A stretch of 64,000 bases of DNA from Mesorhizobium sp. CU3 (GTDB lineage: Bacteria > Pseudomonadota > Alphaproteobacteria > Rhizobiales > Rhizobiaceae), in assembly GCF_006442965.1 (NCBI RefSeq), contig NZ_VFWX01000001.1, positions 558,001-622,000 of the forward strand, given 5' to 3'. A model generated the notes under the pieces. That model searched no databases and was not told the DNA's origin. It worked only from the letters and a program-made list of their open reading frames with translations. Below, one piece after another: positions 55,960 through 63,878 of the stretch (positions within the stretch are counted from its first letter, which is position 1; every line of letters begins with the position of its first letter). The position numbers and the translations under genes were made by a program.

Positions 55960-57006
55960 ATGAGCGATGCACAGACGCAAATCCCCGTAACCGTTCTCAC
56001 CGGCTATCTCGGCGCGGGTAAGACGACCCTGCTCAACCGCATCCTGTCGGAGAACCACGGCAGGCGTTACGCCGTCATCGTCAACGAATTCGGCGAGATC
56101 GGCATCGACAACGATTTGATCGTGGAATCCGACGAGGAAATCTACGAGATGAACAATGGCTGCGTGTGCTGCACGGTGCGCGGCGACCTGATCCGCGTCG
56201 TCGAGGGCCTGATGAAGCGGCCGGGCCGCTTCGACGCCATCGTGGTGGAAACCACCGGCCTCGCCGACCCGGTGCCGGTGGCGCAGACCTTCTTCATGGA
56301 CGACGACGTGCGCACCAAGACCAAGCTCGACGCCGTGGTGGCGCTGGTCGACGCCAAGCACCTGCCGCTGCGGCTGAAGGACTCGAAAGAGGCCGAGGAC
56401 CAGATCGCCTTCGCCGACGTCGTGGTGCTGAACAAGACCGACCTCGTCACGCCCGACGAACTCGATAAGGTCGAGGCGACCATCCGCGCCATCAACCCGG
56501 CGGCGAAAATCCATCGCACGCAGCGTTCCGGCGTGGCGCTCGACCAGGTGCTCGACCGCGGCGCCTTCGACCTGTCGCGCGCGCTGGAAAACGACCCGCA
56601 TTTCCTCGACGCGCATGACCACGATCACGACCACCATGACCACGACCATCACGATCATGACGGGCATGATCATCATCACCATCACGACCATGCCTCCGAC
56701 ATCCACGACGTGACGGTGAAGTCGGTGTCGCTGCACGGCGGCGAGATGGACCCGAAGAAGTTCTTCCCCTGGATCGAGAAGGTGACCCAGATGGAGGGGC
56801 CGAACATCCTGCGGCTAAAGGGCATCATCGCGCTCAAGGGCGACGAAGACCGCTATGTGCTGCAGGGCGTGCACATGATCCTCGAGGGCGACCACCAGCG
56901 CCCCTGGAAGGACGGCGAGAAGCATGAGAGCCGGCTGGTGTTCATCGGCAGGGATCTTGACGCCGAGCGGCTGCGCAAGAGTTTTGAAGCCTGCCAGGCG
57001 GCTTGA
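55960..57006 (+). CDS. CobW/COG0523-family GTPase, putative zinc/metal chaperone (348 aa)
   Basis: This P-loop GTPase has GYLGAGKTTLLN (about 15-26), the metal-binding CXCC as GCVCC at 67-71, ETTGLADP as the switch region, and NKTD near 158. Residues about 218-250 form a His/Asp-rich loop of HDHDH and HHHHH repeats that probably stores or passes metal. The C-terminal CobW_C domain follows (FFPWIEKVTQMEGPNILRLKGI, read in parts). Members deliver zinc, cobalt or other metals to enzymes. The WD-repeat gene that follows is a frequent neighbour. ATG 55960 lacks a strong ribosome-binding site (GAGGCAAGCC). Confidence 0.93.
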   Translation: MSDAQTQIPVTVLTGYLGAGKTTLLNRILSENHGRRYAVIVNEFGEIGIDNDLIVESDEEIYEMNNGCVCCTVRGDLIRVVEGLMKRPGRFDAIVVETTGLADPVPVAQTFFMDDDVRTKTKLDAVVALVDAKHLPLRLKDSKEAEDQIAFADVVVLNKTDLVTPDELDKVEATIRAINPAAKIHRTQRSGVALDQVLDRGAFDLSRALENDPHFLDAHDHDHDHHDHDHHDHDGHDHHHHHDHASDIHDVTVKSVSLHGGEMDPKKFFPWIEKVTQMEGPNILRLKGIIALKGDEDRYVLQGVHMILEGDHQRPWKDGEKHESRLVFIGRDLDAERLRKSFEACQAA

Positions 57007-57042
57007 TTTCCAGACTTTCAGGCGCTAGCGCTGCCCTTCTTT

Positions 57043-57188
57043 CCTTCTCCCCTTGTGGGAGAAGGTGGCCTCGCGAAGCGAGGTCGGATGAGGGGTGCTC
57101 CAGCTTGGCAAGGACGGCGATCCGTCACCCACCCCTCATCCGTCTCGGCGCTGCGCGCCGATCCACCTTCTCCCACAAGGGGAGAAGG
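57043..57188. repeat. Palindromic intergenic repeat (RIME-like)
   Basis: CCTTCTCCCCTTGTGGGAGA at 57043 continues to GGTGG at 57068 and is mirrored at 57163-57188. GGATGAGGGGTG and CACCCCTCATCC form the inner inverted repeat. It lies between the CobW gene and its WD-repeat neighbour, so the cotranscript would carry a large hairpin. Confidence 0.8.
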
Positions 57189-57235
57189 CAGAGCCACATC
57201 TGGCCGCGCCGGCTAATTCGAACGGACCCGTATGC

Positions 57236-58210
57236 ATGCCCACAGTTGCTCCCCTCGACCTCGAAGGCCATTGCGTCGCCGCAGTCTTCCTCGGCGACGT
57301 GCCGCATTTCGCTTTGGCCGACGGCGCGATCCACCGACTCGACAACGGGCAGAAGACCACGCAGGCCAATGACGGGCTGCTCGCCGCCTTCCATGACGCG
57401 GCCAACGACCGGCTGATCACCGGCGGCGAGGACGGCAAGGTGTTTGCCGTCAAGGCGGGCGGCGAGGTGACGGAACTCGCCAGCGCCGGCAAAAAGTGGA
57501 TCACCAGCGTTGCCGCGGGGCCGCAGGGCGCGGTCGCCTATGCCACGGGCAAGACCGCCTTCGTGCGTTTCGCCGACGGCAAGATCAAGGAATTCACCCA
57601 TCCGCGCTCGGTCGAGGGGCTCGCCTTCTCGCCCAAGGGCATGCGCTTCGGCGTCGCCCGCTACAATGGCGCGACGCTGCATTTCCCGGCGGCGGAGGGC
57701 AAGCCGGTGGAACTCGAATGGGCCGGCGCCCATACCGGCATCAGCTTTTCGCCCGACGGCGCTTTCATCGTCACCACCATGCAGGAAAACGCGCTGCATG
57801 GCTGGAAGCTTGCCGACGGCAAGCACATGCGCATGTCGGGCTACCCAGGCAAGGTGAAGAGCCTGTCGTGGAGCGTGAAGGGCAAATGGCTGGCCAGTTC
57901 CGGCGCGCCGGCGGCGATCATCTGGCCGTTTCAAGCCAAGGACGGCCCGATGGGCAAGGCGCCGCTGGAGCTCGGCACGCGCGGCAATTCGATGGTCACC
58001 TGCGTCGCCTGCCATCCCAGCCAGGACGTCGTGGCCATCGGCTATGAGGACGGCATGGTGATCGCGGCGCGCTTCGCCGACGCCAAGGAAGTGCTGCTGC
58101 GCCGCCCCGGCAAGGGCTCGATCACCGCCATGATGTGGGACAAAGAAGAGCGCCGCATCCTGTTCGGCAGCGCGGCCGGCGATTGCGGCGTGATCGACAT
58201 TACCGCCTGA
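57236..58210 (+). CDS. WD40-repeat protein (324 aa)
   Basis: Repeated blades are seen as ANDRLITGGEDGKVFAVKAGG, VEGLAFSPKGMRFGVARYNGA, GISFSPDGAFIVTTMQENALHGWKL, VKSLSWSVKGKWLASSGAPAAIIWPF and VVAIGYEDGMVIAARF, consistent with a six- or seven-bladed propeller. There is no signal peptide. ATG 57236 is the first in-frame ATG in the conserved region. It follows the CobW gene (229 bases, repeat between) in the same direction, and this pair is common in rhizobia, which suggests a role in metal handling or scaffold formation. Confidence 0.87.
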   Translation: MPTVAPLDLEGHCVAAVFLGDVPHFALADGAIHRLDNGQKTTQANDGLLAAFHDAANDRLITGGEDGKVFAVKAGGEVTELASAGKKWITSVAAGPQGAVAYATGKTAFVRFADGKIKEFTHPRSVEGLAFSPKGMRFGVARYNGATLHFPAAEGKPVELEWAGAHTGISFSPDGAFIVTTMQENALHGWKLADGKHMRMSGYPGKVKSLSWSVKGKWLASSGAPAAIIWPFQAKDGPMGKAPLELGTRGNSMVTCVACHPSQDVVAIGYEDGMVIAARFADAKEVLLRRPGKGSITAMMWDKEERRILFGSAAGDCGVIDITA

Positions 58211-58342
58211 ATATTCAGCGCCGCAATCAAAGTTTCTTGAAAACAGCCCGCCCGAAATTTCTTACACCGTCGGTAGACTTGCTTATCAGCCTTGATGAGA
58301 GCATCTTCTGCTTCTGGCATATTTCCAGAGCGGGAGGAGACC

Positions 58343-59152
58343 TTGGCAAGCACAGCTACACTCTATGCTTGGGCGACGCCAGCATTTGTAAGTGGATCGC
58401 CGCTCGATCATACTTGGGTCACGACTTATGACAATCAGCAGTATCACTACGCAAATGCCGCCGCTGTCGCTGCGGCCGGAAAGGACTATTGGTTCTGCTG
58501 GGGTAGCTATCACCCAACCGGAGGCGTGCCGGGCAATCCGACGGGCGGCATCGGCAATCAGTCCGGCAACCTCGCGCTGGCGCGATGCCTGGTTCAGTCG
58601 AATGCAGATTCCGCGTCGGTGCCCGCGGCTCAGGGCACCATCCTGATTTATGGCATCGACGGCGTATGCCACCAACTCGCAAATCAAGTTCTCTATGCGA
58701 CGACCGGAAATCGGCTGACGGTAAAGAACGCCCGTGGCTACGGAGCAAGCAGCTTCCTATATGGCACTTACGGGCTGCGGCATGCGGCATGGGCAAGCAA
58801 GATACAGCAGTGCTCGGCCGGGAGCGCCATGGCGGTCGCCAGCACAGGCGGAGTAATGCGAATGCAGGATTTGCCTGACGACTTTGAAGAGCACGCCAGG
58901 GCGGTGCTGGGCGAGCATGAACCAGAACTGTTGGCCAAGCTTCTGTCCCTAAGGGGTGAAGTGCTGAATTTTACGGCGCAGCGGATTCCCGGCTTCACGC
59001 CACCGAACGCCGACGCTATCAACGCTCGCAATCAACATCTAATCGATCAGGCGGCTCTGTTGCTGGGGCCGGAGCATTTCGAGCGCATCTTCGGTTTCGC
59101 GCCCGGAGAGAAGATCAATCTGGTTGACCCGTCCATCGCCCAACGAAGATAG
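58343..59152 (+). CDS. Unrecognised protein with a Cys-His motif (269 aa)
   Basis: I do not recognise the family. TTG 58343, with GGAGGAG directly upstream, is the best start, and the frame begins at 58292. There is no signal peptide. Residues 20-130 contain DHTWVTTYDN, DYWFCWGSYHP (Cys52), a Gly/Pro/Asn-rich stretch and IYGIDGVCHQLANQVLYAT (Cys109, His110), followed by RGYGASSFLYGTYGLRHA. The DGVCHQ element with a following conserved YGTYG looks like an enzyme core, perhaps a thiol hydrolase. The C-terminal 90 residues are helical and charged. The gene is clearly AT-richer than its neighbours, suggesting horizontal origin. Confidence 0.75.
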   Translation: MASTATLYAWATPAFVSGSPLDHTWVTTYDNQQYHYANAAAVAAAGKDYWFCWGSYHPTGGVPGNPTGGIGNQSGNLALARCLVQSNADSASVPAAQGTILIYGIDGVCHQLANQVLYATTGNRLTVKNARGYGASSFLYGTYGLRHAAWASKIQQCSAGSAMAVASTGGVMRMQDLPDDFEEHARAVLGEHEPELLAKLLSLRGEVLNFTAQRIPGFTPPNADAINARNQHLIDQAALLLGPEHFERIFGFAPGEKINLVDPSIAQRR

Positions 59153-59162
59153 GGCGAGCGAC

Positions 59163-59603
59163 CTACTCGGCTCCGCAGGAGACCTTGCCGGCGAGTTCAA
59201 CTGGCTCACCCTCCGCCGTGCCGTCAAAGACCGAGAGCGTGTAGCGGCCGTCATAGGTGCCTTCGTCCTTGGCCTTGGTCAGGATCGTCAGCTCCACCGA
59301 GCGGTAGGTGTCCTTGGCTTCATGCTCGCGGTAGACGAGCAGCCGCATCTCCTCGCCGTCCAGCCAGTATTGCGCGAGGTTCTGGTCCTCGAAGACCGTC
59401 TTGCGCAGGCTATCGCCCGCTTTGCGGGCCTTGATTTCCAGATCGCCGCGGAAATTGAAGGTCGGGCCGCCAAGGCCTCGGGTGACGCCCGCATCGAGCT
59501 GGAAGGCGACCTGATGGTCGTCGACCGAGCACCAGAGCGCGCCGGAAGCCAGGGCGCTGCTGGCCGATGCAAGAAACGCCGTCACGCACAGAACTGCCCG
59601 CAT
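59163..59603 (-). CDS. Small secreted protein of unknown function (146 aa)
   Basis: A signal peptide is clear (MRAVLCVTAFLASASSALAS). The mature part has two Cys, near the ends (LWCSVDD and VSCGAE), and beta-type sequence with HQVAFQLDAGVTRGL, GDLEIKARKAGDSL and YTLSVFDGTAEGEPVELAG. This suggests a compact disulfide-linked barrel. The family is not recognised. ATG 59603 follows GGTGGG, and the longer frame is unsupported. It is convergent with the preceding gene. Confidence 0.8.
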   Translation of the reverse strand: MRAVLCVTAFLASASSALASGALWCSVDDHQVAFQLDAGVTRGLGGPTFNFRGDLEIKARKAGDSLRKTVFEDQNLAQYWLDGEEMRLLVYREHEAKDTYRSVELTILTKAKDEGTYDGRYTLSVFDGTAEGEPVELAGKVSCGAE

Positions 59604-59753
59604 ATTTCCCACCCCCTTGCCGCAGACCAGCCCTATTGAGCCGCTGGCGGCCGGCCGGGTCAAGAGCGCTGAACCAATGTCCCCCCTATGCGCGGCCAAT
59701 TGCAGTTTTCCCTAAGCCATGGGCAGAGTGCGGCGCCAAACGGAGAGGCATTC

Positions 59754-61133
59754 ATGCAGGCATCGGATTCAGGATCTTCCATCGGTGGCATCGAGGTCGC
59801 GCGCATCGCCGAACTGCGGGAGACGGAGGCGGCCGTCTTCCGCAAGGCGCGGCCGACATCGGAGGCGAAGCTCGGCAACGGTATCGCCGGTTTCCTGGGC
59901 GGCGTGCCGATGCATTGGATGACCGACTGGCCGACGCCGTTCCCGATCCTGGTCGACGGCGCCAAGGGCGCCACCATAACCGACATCGACGGCAACAGGC
60001 TCGACGATTTCTGCCTCGGCGACACCGGCTCGATGCTTGGCCATTCGCCGCCGGCGGTGGCGCGCGCCATCCGCCGGCAGGCGGCGCGCGGCCTGACCTA
60101 TATGCTGCCCAGCGAGGATGCGCTGGCGATCGGCACGCTTTTGCAGCAGCGCTTCGGCCTGCCCTACTGGCAGATCGCCACCACCGCCACCGACGCCAAC
60201 CGCTTCGCGCTGCGGGTCGCCCGCGCGGTGACGGGGCGCGAAAAGATCCTGGTCTTCAACGGCTGCTATCACGGCTCGGTCGACGAGACGATGGTGCGGC
60301 TGGTCGACGGCAAGCCGGTCAACCGTCCGGGGCTCGCCGGTGAGTTCCGTGACCTGACACGCGCGACGAAGATCGTCGAGTTCAACGATGTGGCAGCGCT
60401 TGAGGCGGCGCTGGCCGATCGCGACGTCGCCTGCGTCATCACCGAGCCGGTGCTGACCAATTCCTGCATGGTGCTGCCGGATGCCGGGTTCCACGACGCG
60501 TTGCGGCGGCTGACGCGCGCGGCCAGCACGCTGCTGCTGATCGATGAGACGCACACCATTTCAACCGGCCCCGGCGGCTACACGAGGAAGCATGAGCTGG
60601 AACCGGACCTGTTCGTGCTCGGCAAACCGGTGGCCGGCGGCGTGCCGGCGAGCATCTGGGGGATGAGCGAGGAGGTCGCCACCCGCTACGGCGCCTACAA
60701 CAGCACAAAGGAACCCGGCTATTCCGGCATGGGCACGACGCTGTCGGCCAACCCGCTGCAGTTCGCAGCGATGCGCGCGACGCTGGAAGAGGTGATGACC
60801 GAGAAGGCCTATGCCCATATGGACCGGCTGGCGCAGCGGCTCGATGCCGGGCTGACCAAGGTGATCGAGCGGAACAAGCTGCCCTGGCATGTGGCGCGCG
60901 TCGGCGCCCGCGTCGAATTCATCTGCGCGCCCGGACCACTTCGCAATGGCGGCGAGGCGGAGAAGGCGCATGCGTCGAAGCTCGAGGCGGCCATCCATGT
61001 CGCGCTGGTCAATCGCGGCGTGCTGATCGCGCCGTTCCACAACATGATGCTTATCTCGCCGGCAACGACATCGGCGCAAGTGAGCCGGCTGATCGCCGCT
61101 TTCGGCGCGGTTGCGGCCAGGCTTACGGCGTGA
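59754..61133 (+). CDS. Class III aminotransferase (glutamate-1-semialdehyde mutase-like branch, 459 aa)
   Basis: This PLP enzyme has GCYHGSVDETM, DETHT (Asp264) and the Schiff-base Lys292 in VLGKPVAGG. It is followed by the short GYSGMGTTLSANPLQ segment typical of aspartate aminotransferase-family/HemL-like proteins. An N-terminal extension precedes TDWPTPFPILVDGAKGA. The ATG has GGAGAGG upstream, and the upstream frame lacks support. It overlaps the glutamine-synthetase-like gene (GTGA), indicating one operon. By context it may transaminate an amine or beta-amino acid, but true substrates cannot be read. Confidence 0.9.
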   Translation: MQASDSGSSIGGIEVARIAELRETEAAVFRKARPTSEAKLGNGIAGFLGGVPMHWMTDWPTPFPILVDGAKGATITDIDGNRLDDFCLGDTGSMLGHSPPAVARAIRRQAARGLTYMLPSEDALAIGTLLQQRFGLPYWQIATTATDANRFALRVARAVTGREKILVFNGCYHGSVDETMVRLVDGKPVNRPGLAGEFRDLTRATKIVEFNDVAALEAALADRDVACVITEPVLTNSCMVLPDAGFHDALRRLTRAASTLLLIDETHTISTGPGGYTRKHELEPDLFVLGKPVAGGVPASIWGMSEEVATRYGAYNSTKEPGYSGMGTTLSANPLQFAAMRATLEEVMTEKAYAHMDRLAQRLDAGLTKVIERNKLPWHVARVGARVEFICAPGPLRNGGEAEKAHASKLEAAIHVALVNRGVLIAPFHNMMLISPATTSAQVSRLIAAFGAVAARLTA

Positions 61134-62551
61134 GACAAGCTCCCATGGACAATCCGAGCGCCCTTGCGACCTCACCTTCCGGCTCGACGCCCGCCGAGGC
61201 CAAGGGCTTTCTCGACGCTCATCCCGAGATCGAGGCCTTCGACATCGTGCTCACCGACGCCAACGGCATCGGCCGCGGCAAGATCGTGCGGCGGCATGAG
61301 CTGACGGGCATTTTCGAGAACGGACGGCATCTGCCGATCTCGATCCTCGGCCTCGACATCACCGGCGAGGATGTGCACGAGACCGGGCTGGTGTGGGACA
61401 CCGGCGACGGCGACCTTCGGGCATGGCCGATCCCCGGCACGCTGGTGCCGCTCTTCGGCACCCAGCCGCCGCGCGGCCAGCTGCTGATGTCGATGCATCA
61501 TCTCGACGGTCAGCCGATGACCTCCGATCCAAGGCTGGTGCTGGCAAGGCAGGTGGAACTGCTGGCGGCGCGCGGCCTGCATCCGGCCGGCGCGTTCGAG
61601 CTCGAATTTTTTCTCCTGGCCAATGAGCGCGATGCCGACGGCAAGGTGCAGGCAGCGCGCGCGGTGCTCGACGGCCGCCGCTCGGCCAAGACGGAAGTCT
61701 ATTCCGTCGACCATCTGCACGGCATGGAGCCGCTTTTCTCCGACATCTACGCCGCGGCCAAGGCGCAAGGCATTCCGGCCGAGACGGTGATCTCGGAATA
61801 CGCGCCCGGCCAGTACGAGCTGACGCTCAACTATCGCAAGGATGTGCTGCGGGCGGCGGACGACCTCGTCATGCTGAAGCGGCTGGTCAGGGCGCAGGCG
61901 CGCCGGCACGGCGTCACCGCATGTTTCATGGCCAAGCCCATCGAAGCCTATGCCGGCTCGGGCATGCATTTCCACGTCTCGCTGCAGGACGATGCAGGCA
62001 AAAACGTATTCACCGAGGCCGCCGGCGAAAAATGGTCGCCCAAGCTGCTCAACGCGCTGGGCGGTCTGATCCACACCATGGCGGAATCGATGCTGGTGTT
62101 TGCGCCGCACGCCAATTCCTGGCGGCGGTTCGTGTCGCAATCCTACGCGCCGGTGGCGCCGACATGGGGCGTCAACAACCGCTCGGTGGCGCTGCGGGTG
62201 CCGGCGGGCGACGCCAAGAACCGGCGCATCGAGCACCGGCCGTCCGGCGTCGATGCCAACCCCTATCTGGTCGCGGCAACGGTGCTGGCCGGCATCGTCA
62301 AGGGCCTGGACGAAGGGCTTGAGCCTGGGGCCGAAACGACCGGCAACGGCTACGAGCAGGCTTCCGACGCATCCGCGATGCCGGCCGATTGGCGCGCCGC
62401 GATCGAGGCGGCCAAGAGCTCCGATTTCCTCAAATCGGCGCTCGGGCCCGACCTGCACCGCACCTTCGTGGCGATCAAGCAGGCCGAATATCTGCGCGTC
62501 GCGCGCACGGTCAGCGAGCTGGATTACCATCTCTACCTGCACGAGGTCTGA
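61130..62551 (+). CDS. Glutamine synthetase-family protein, gamma-glutamyl-amine ligase-like (473 aa)
   Basis: The GS fold is clear: LTDANGIGRGKIVRRHEL, the metal/ATP pocket in GAFELEFFLLANE, SEYAPGQYELTLNYRKDVL, MAKPIEAYAGSGMHFHVSLQD and the late NNRSVALRVP with RIEHRPSGVDANPYL. It matches the PuuA/GlnA3-like branch, which glutamylates putrescine or other amines, rather than housekeeping GlnA. The GTG at 61130 overlaps the aminotransferase stop, and an ATG at 61145 is the alternative. With the PuuD-like gene at 48.9 kb it could take part in polyamine or amine catabolism, but the genes are not linked. Confidence 0.9.
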   Translation: MRQAPMDNPSALATSPSGSTPAEAKGFLDAHPEIEAFDIVLTDANGIGRGKIVRRHELTGIFENGRHLPISILGLDITGEDVHETGLVWDTGDGDLRAWPIPGTLVPLFGTQPPRGQLLMSMHHLDGQPMTSDPRLVLARQVELLAARGLHPAGAFELEFFLLANERDADGKVQAARAVLDGRRSAKTEVYSVDHLHGMEPLFSDIYAAAKAQGIPAETVISEYAPGQYELTLNYRKDVLRAADDLVMLKRLVRAQARRHGVTACFMAKPIEAYAGSGMHFHVSLQDDAGKNVFTEAAGEKWSPKLLNALGGLIHTMAESMLVFAPHANSWRRFVSQSYAPVAPTWGVNNRSVALRVPAGDAKNRRIEHRPSGVDANPYLVAATVLAGIVKGLDEGLEPGAETTGNGYEQASDASAMPADWRAAIEAAKSSDFLKSALGPDLHRTFVAIKQAEYLRVARTVSELDYHLYLHEV

Positions 62552-62623
62552 TCGCCGGAGCGACTGGCGCGGCGATCACATTTTGCCGCCGATAATCAAA
62601 AGTTATAGCCAATTGCATTTCTA

Positions 62624-62638
62624 GAACATATCATGAAC
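62624..62638 (+). promoter_or_regulatory. LexA (SOS) box
   Basis: GAAC-ATATCAT-GAAC exactly fits the alphaproteobacterial LexA consensus GAAC-N7-GAAC. It ends 2 bases before the radical SAM start codon, so the repressor would cover the initiation region. Confidence 0.85.
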
Positions 62639-62640
62639 AA

Positions 62641-63876
62641 ATGGCTATACTGTCCGTCCGCGAGAAACTGGCGATCCTGTCCGACGCCGCCAAATACGAC
62701 GCCTCCTGCGCCTCGTCCGGCTCGGCCAAACGCGACTCGCTGAAGTCGGGCGGCATCGGTTCCACCGAAGGCTCGGGCATCTGCCATTCCTACGCGCCGG
62801 ACGGCCGCTGTATCTCGCTCTTAAAAATCCTGCTCACCAATTTCTGCATCTACGACTGCAGCTATTGCATCAACCGCTCATCCTCCAACGTGCGGCGCGC
62901 CCGCTTCAGCGTCGAGGAAGTGGTGCGGCTGACCATGGATTTCTACCGGCGCAACTATATCGAGGGCCTGTTCCTGTCCTCCGGCGTCATCCGCTCGCCG
63001 GACGAGACGATGGGCGAGATGGTCGAGGTGGCGCGGCGACTCAGGATCGAGGAGAAGTTCGGCGGCTACATCCATCTCAAGACCATTCCCGAAGCGTCGG
63101 CCGAGCTAATCGAGACAGCGGGCCTCTACGCTGATCGACTGTCGATCAATGTCGAGCTGCCCACCGATGAAGGGGTGAAGAGACTGGCGCCGGAAAAGAA
63201 GCCGGAAACCATCCGGCTCTCGATGGCGAAGCTGCGCCGCAAGATCGAGGAGAAGGCCGAACCGACGCTGAAAAGCCGCAAGCGCGAGCGCTTCGCGCCG
63301 GGCGGCCAGTCGACGCAGATGATCGTCGGCGCCGACAAGACTTCCGACGACGGCATCTTGCACGCCAGCGCCCGGCTCTACGGCAGCTACCACCTGCGCC
63401 GGGTCTATTATTCGGCCTTCAGCCCGATCCCGGATTCGTCTTCGGCGCTGCCACTGCAAAAGCCGCCGCTGATGCGAGAGCACCGGCTCTATCAGGCCGA
63501 CTGGCTGATGCGCTTCTACGGCTTCTCGCAGCCGGAGATTCTCGCAGGCAGCAATGACGGGATGCTCGACCTGGCCATCGACCCGAAACTGGCCTGGGCG
63601 CTGCGCAATCGCGGCCGGTTCCCGATCGACGTCAACCGCGCCGAGCGCGAGGCGTTGCTGCGCGTGCCCGGGCTGGGCACGAAGGTCATCGACCGGATCA
63701 TTGCGACGCGGCGCCATCGCCGGCTGCGGCTGGAGGATGTCGGCCGCATCTGCCATTCGGTCGCCAAGGTGCGGCCGTTCATCATCGCCGAGGGCTGGTC
63801 GCCGGGCGCGCTGACGGACAAGGCAGCTTTGCGTGAGACCATCACCCGCTCCTGCGAACAGCTGTCGCTGTTTTGA
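62641..63876 (+). CDS. Putative DNA modification/repair radical SAM protein (411 aa)
   Basis: The protein follows the TIGR03916 family. The radical SAM Cys cluster is C69-IYD-C73-SY-C76 (CxxxCxxC), with NFCIYDCSYCINR and VRRARFSVEEVV. A C-terminal helix-hairpin-helix-like segment, LLRVPGLGTKVIDRIIATRR, suggests DNA binding. No ribosome-binding site is visible before ATG 62641, which directly follows the LexA box, so the mRNA may be nearly leaderless. The family is predicted to repair or modify DNA with a UdgX-like partner. That partner begins 2 bases after its stop. Confidence 0.92.
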   Translation: MAILSVREKLAILSDAAKYDASCASSGSAKRDSLKSGGIGSTEGSGICHSYAPDGRCISLLKILLTNFCIYDCSYCINRSSSNVRRARFSVEEVVRLTMDFYRRNYIEGLFLSSGVIRSPDETMGEMVEVARRLRIEEKFGGYIHLKTIPEASAELIETAGLYADRLSINVELPTDEGVKRLAPEKKPETIRLSMAKLRRKIEEKAEPTLKSRKRERFAPGGQSTQMIVGADKTSDDGILHASARLYGSYHLRRVYYSAFSPIPDSSSALPLQKPPLMREHRLYQADWLMRFYGFSQPEILAGSNDGMLDLAIDPKLAWALRNRGRFPIDVNRAEREALLRVPGLGTKVIDRIIATRRHRRLRLEDVGRICHSVAKVRPFIIAEGWSPGALTDKAALRETITRSCEQLSLF

Positions 63877-63878
63877 CC

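Noticed and set aside
55733..55972. 79-codon minus-strand ORF upstream of the CobW gene
   Set aside because: Arg/Gly/Pro-rich shadow without a ribosome-binding site. It overlaps the CobW start region.
62641..63876. Radical SAM gene considered as a CRISPR or toxin-antitoxin component
   Set aside because: The sequence fits the DNA-repair radical SAM family, with the expected partner directly downstream and a LexA box upstream.
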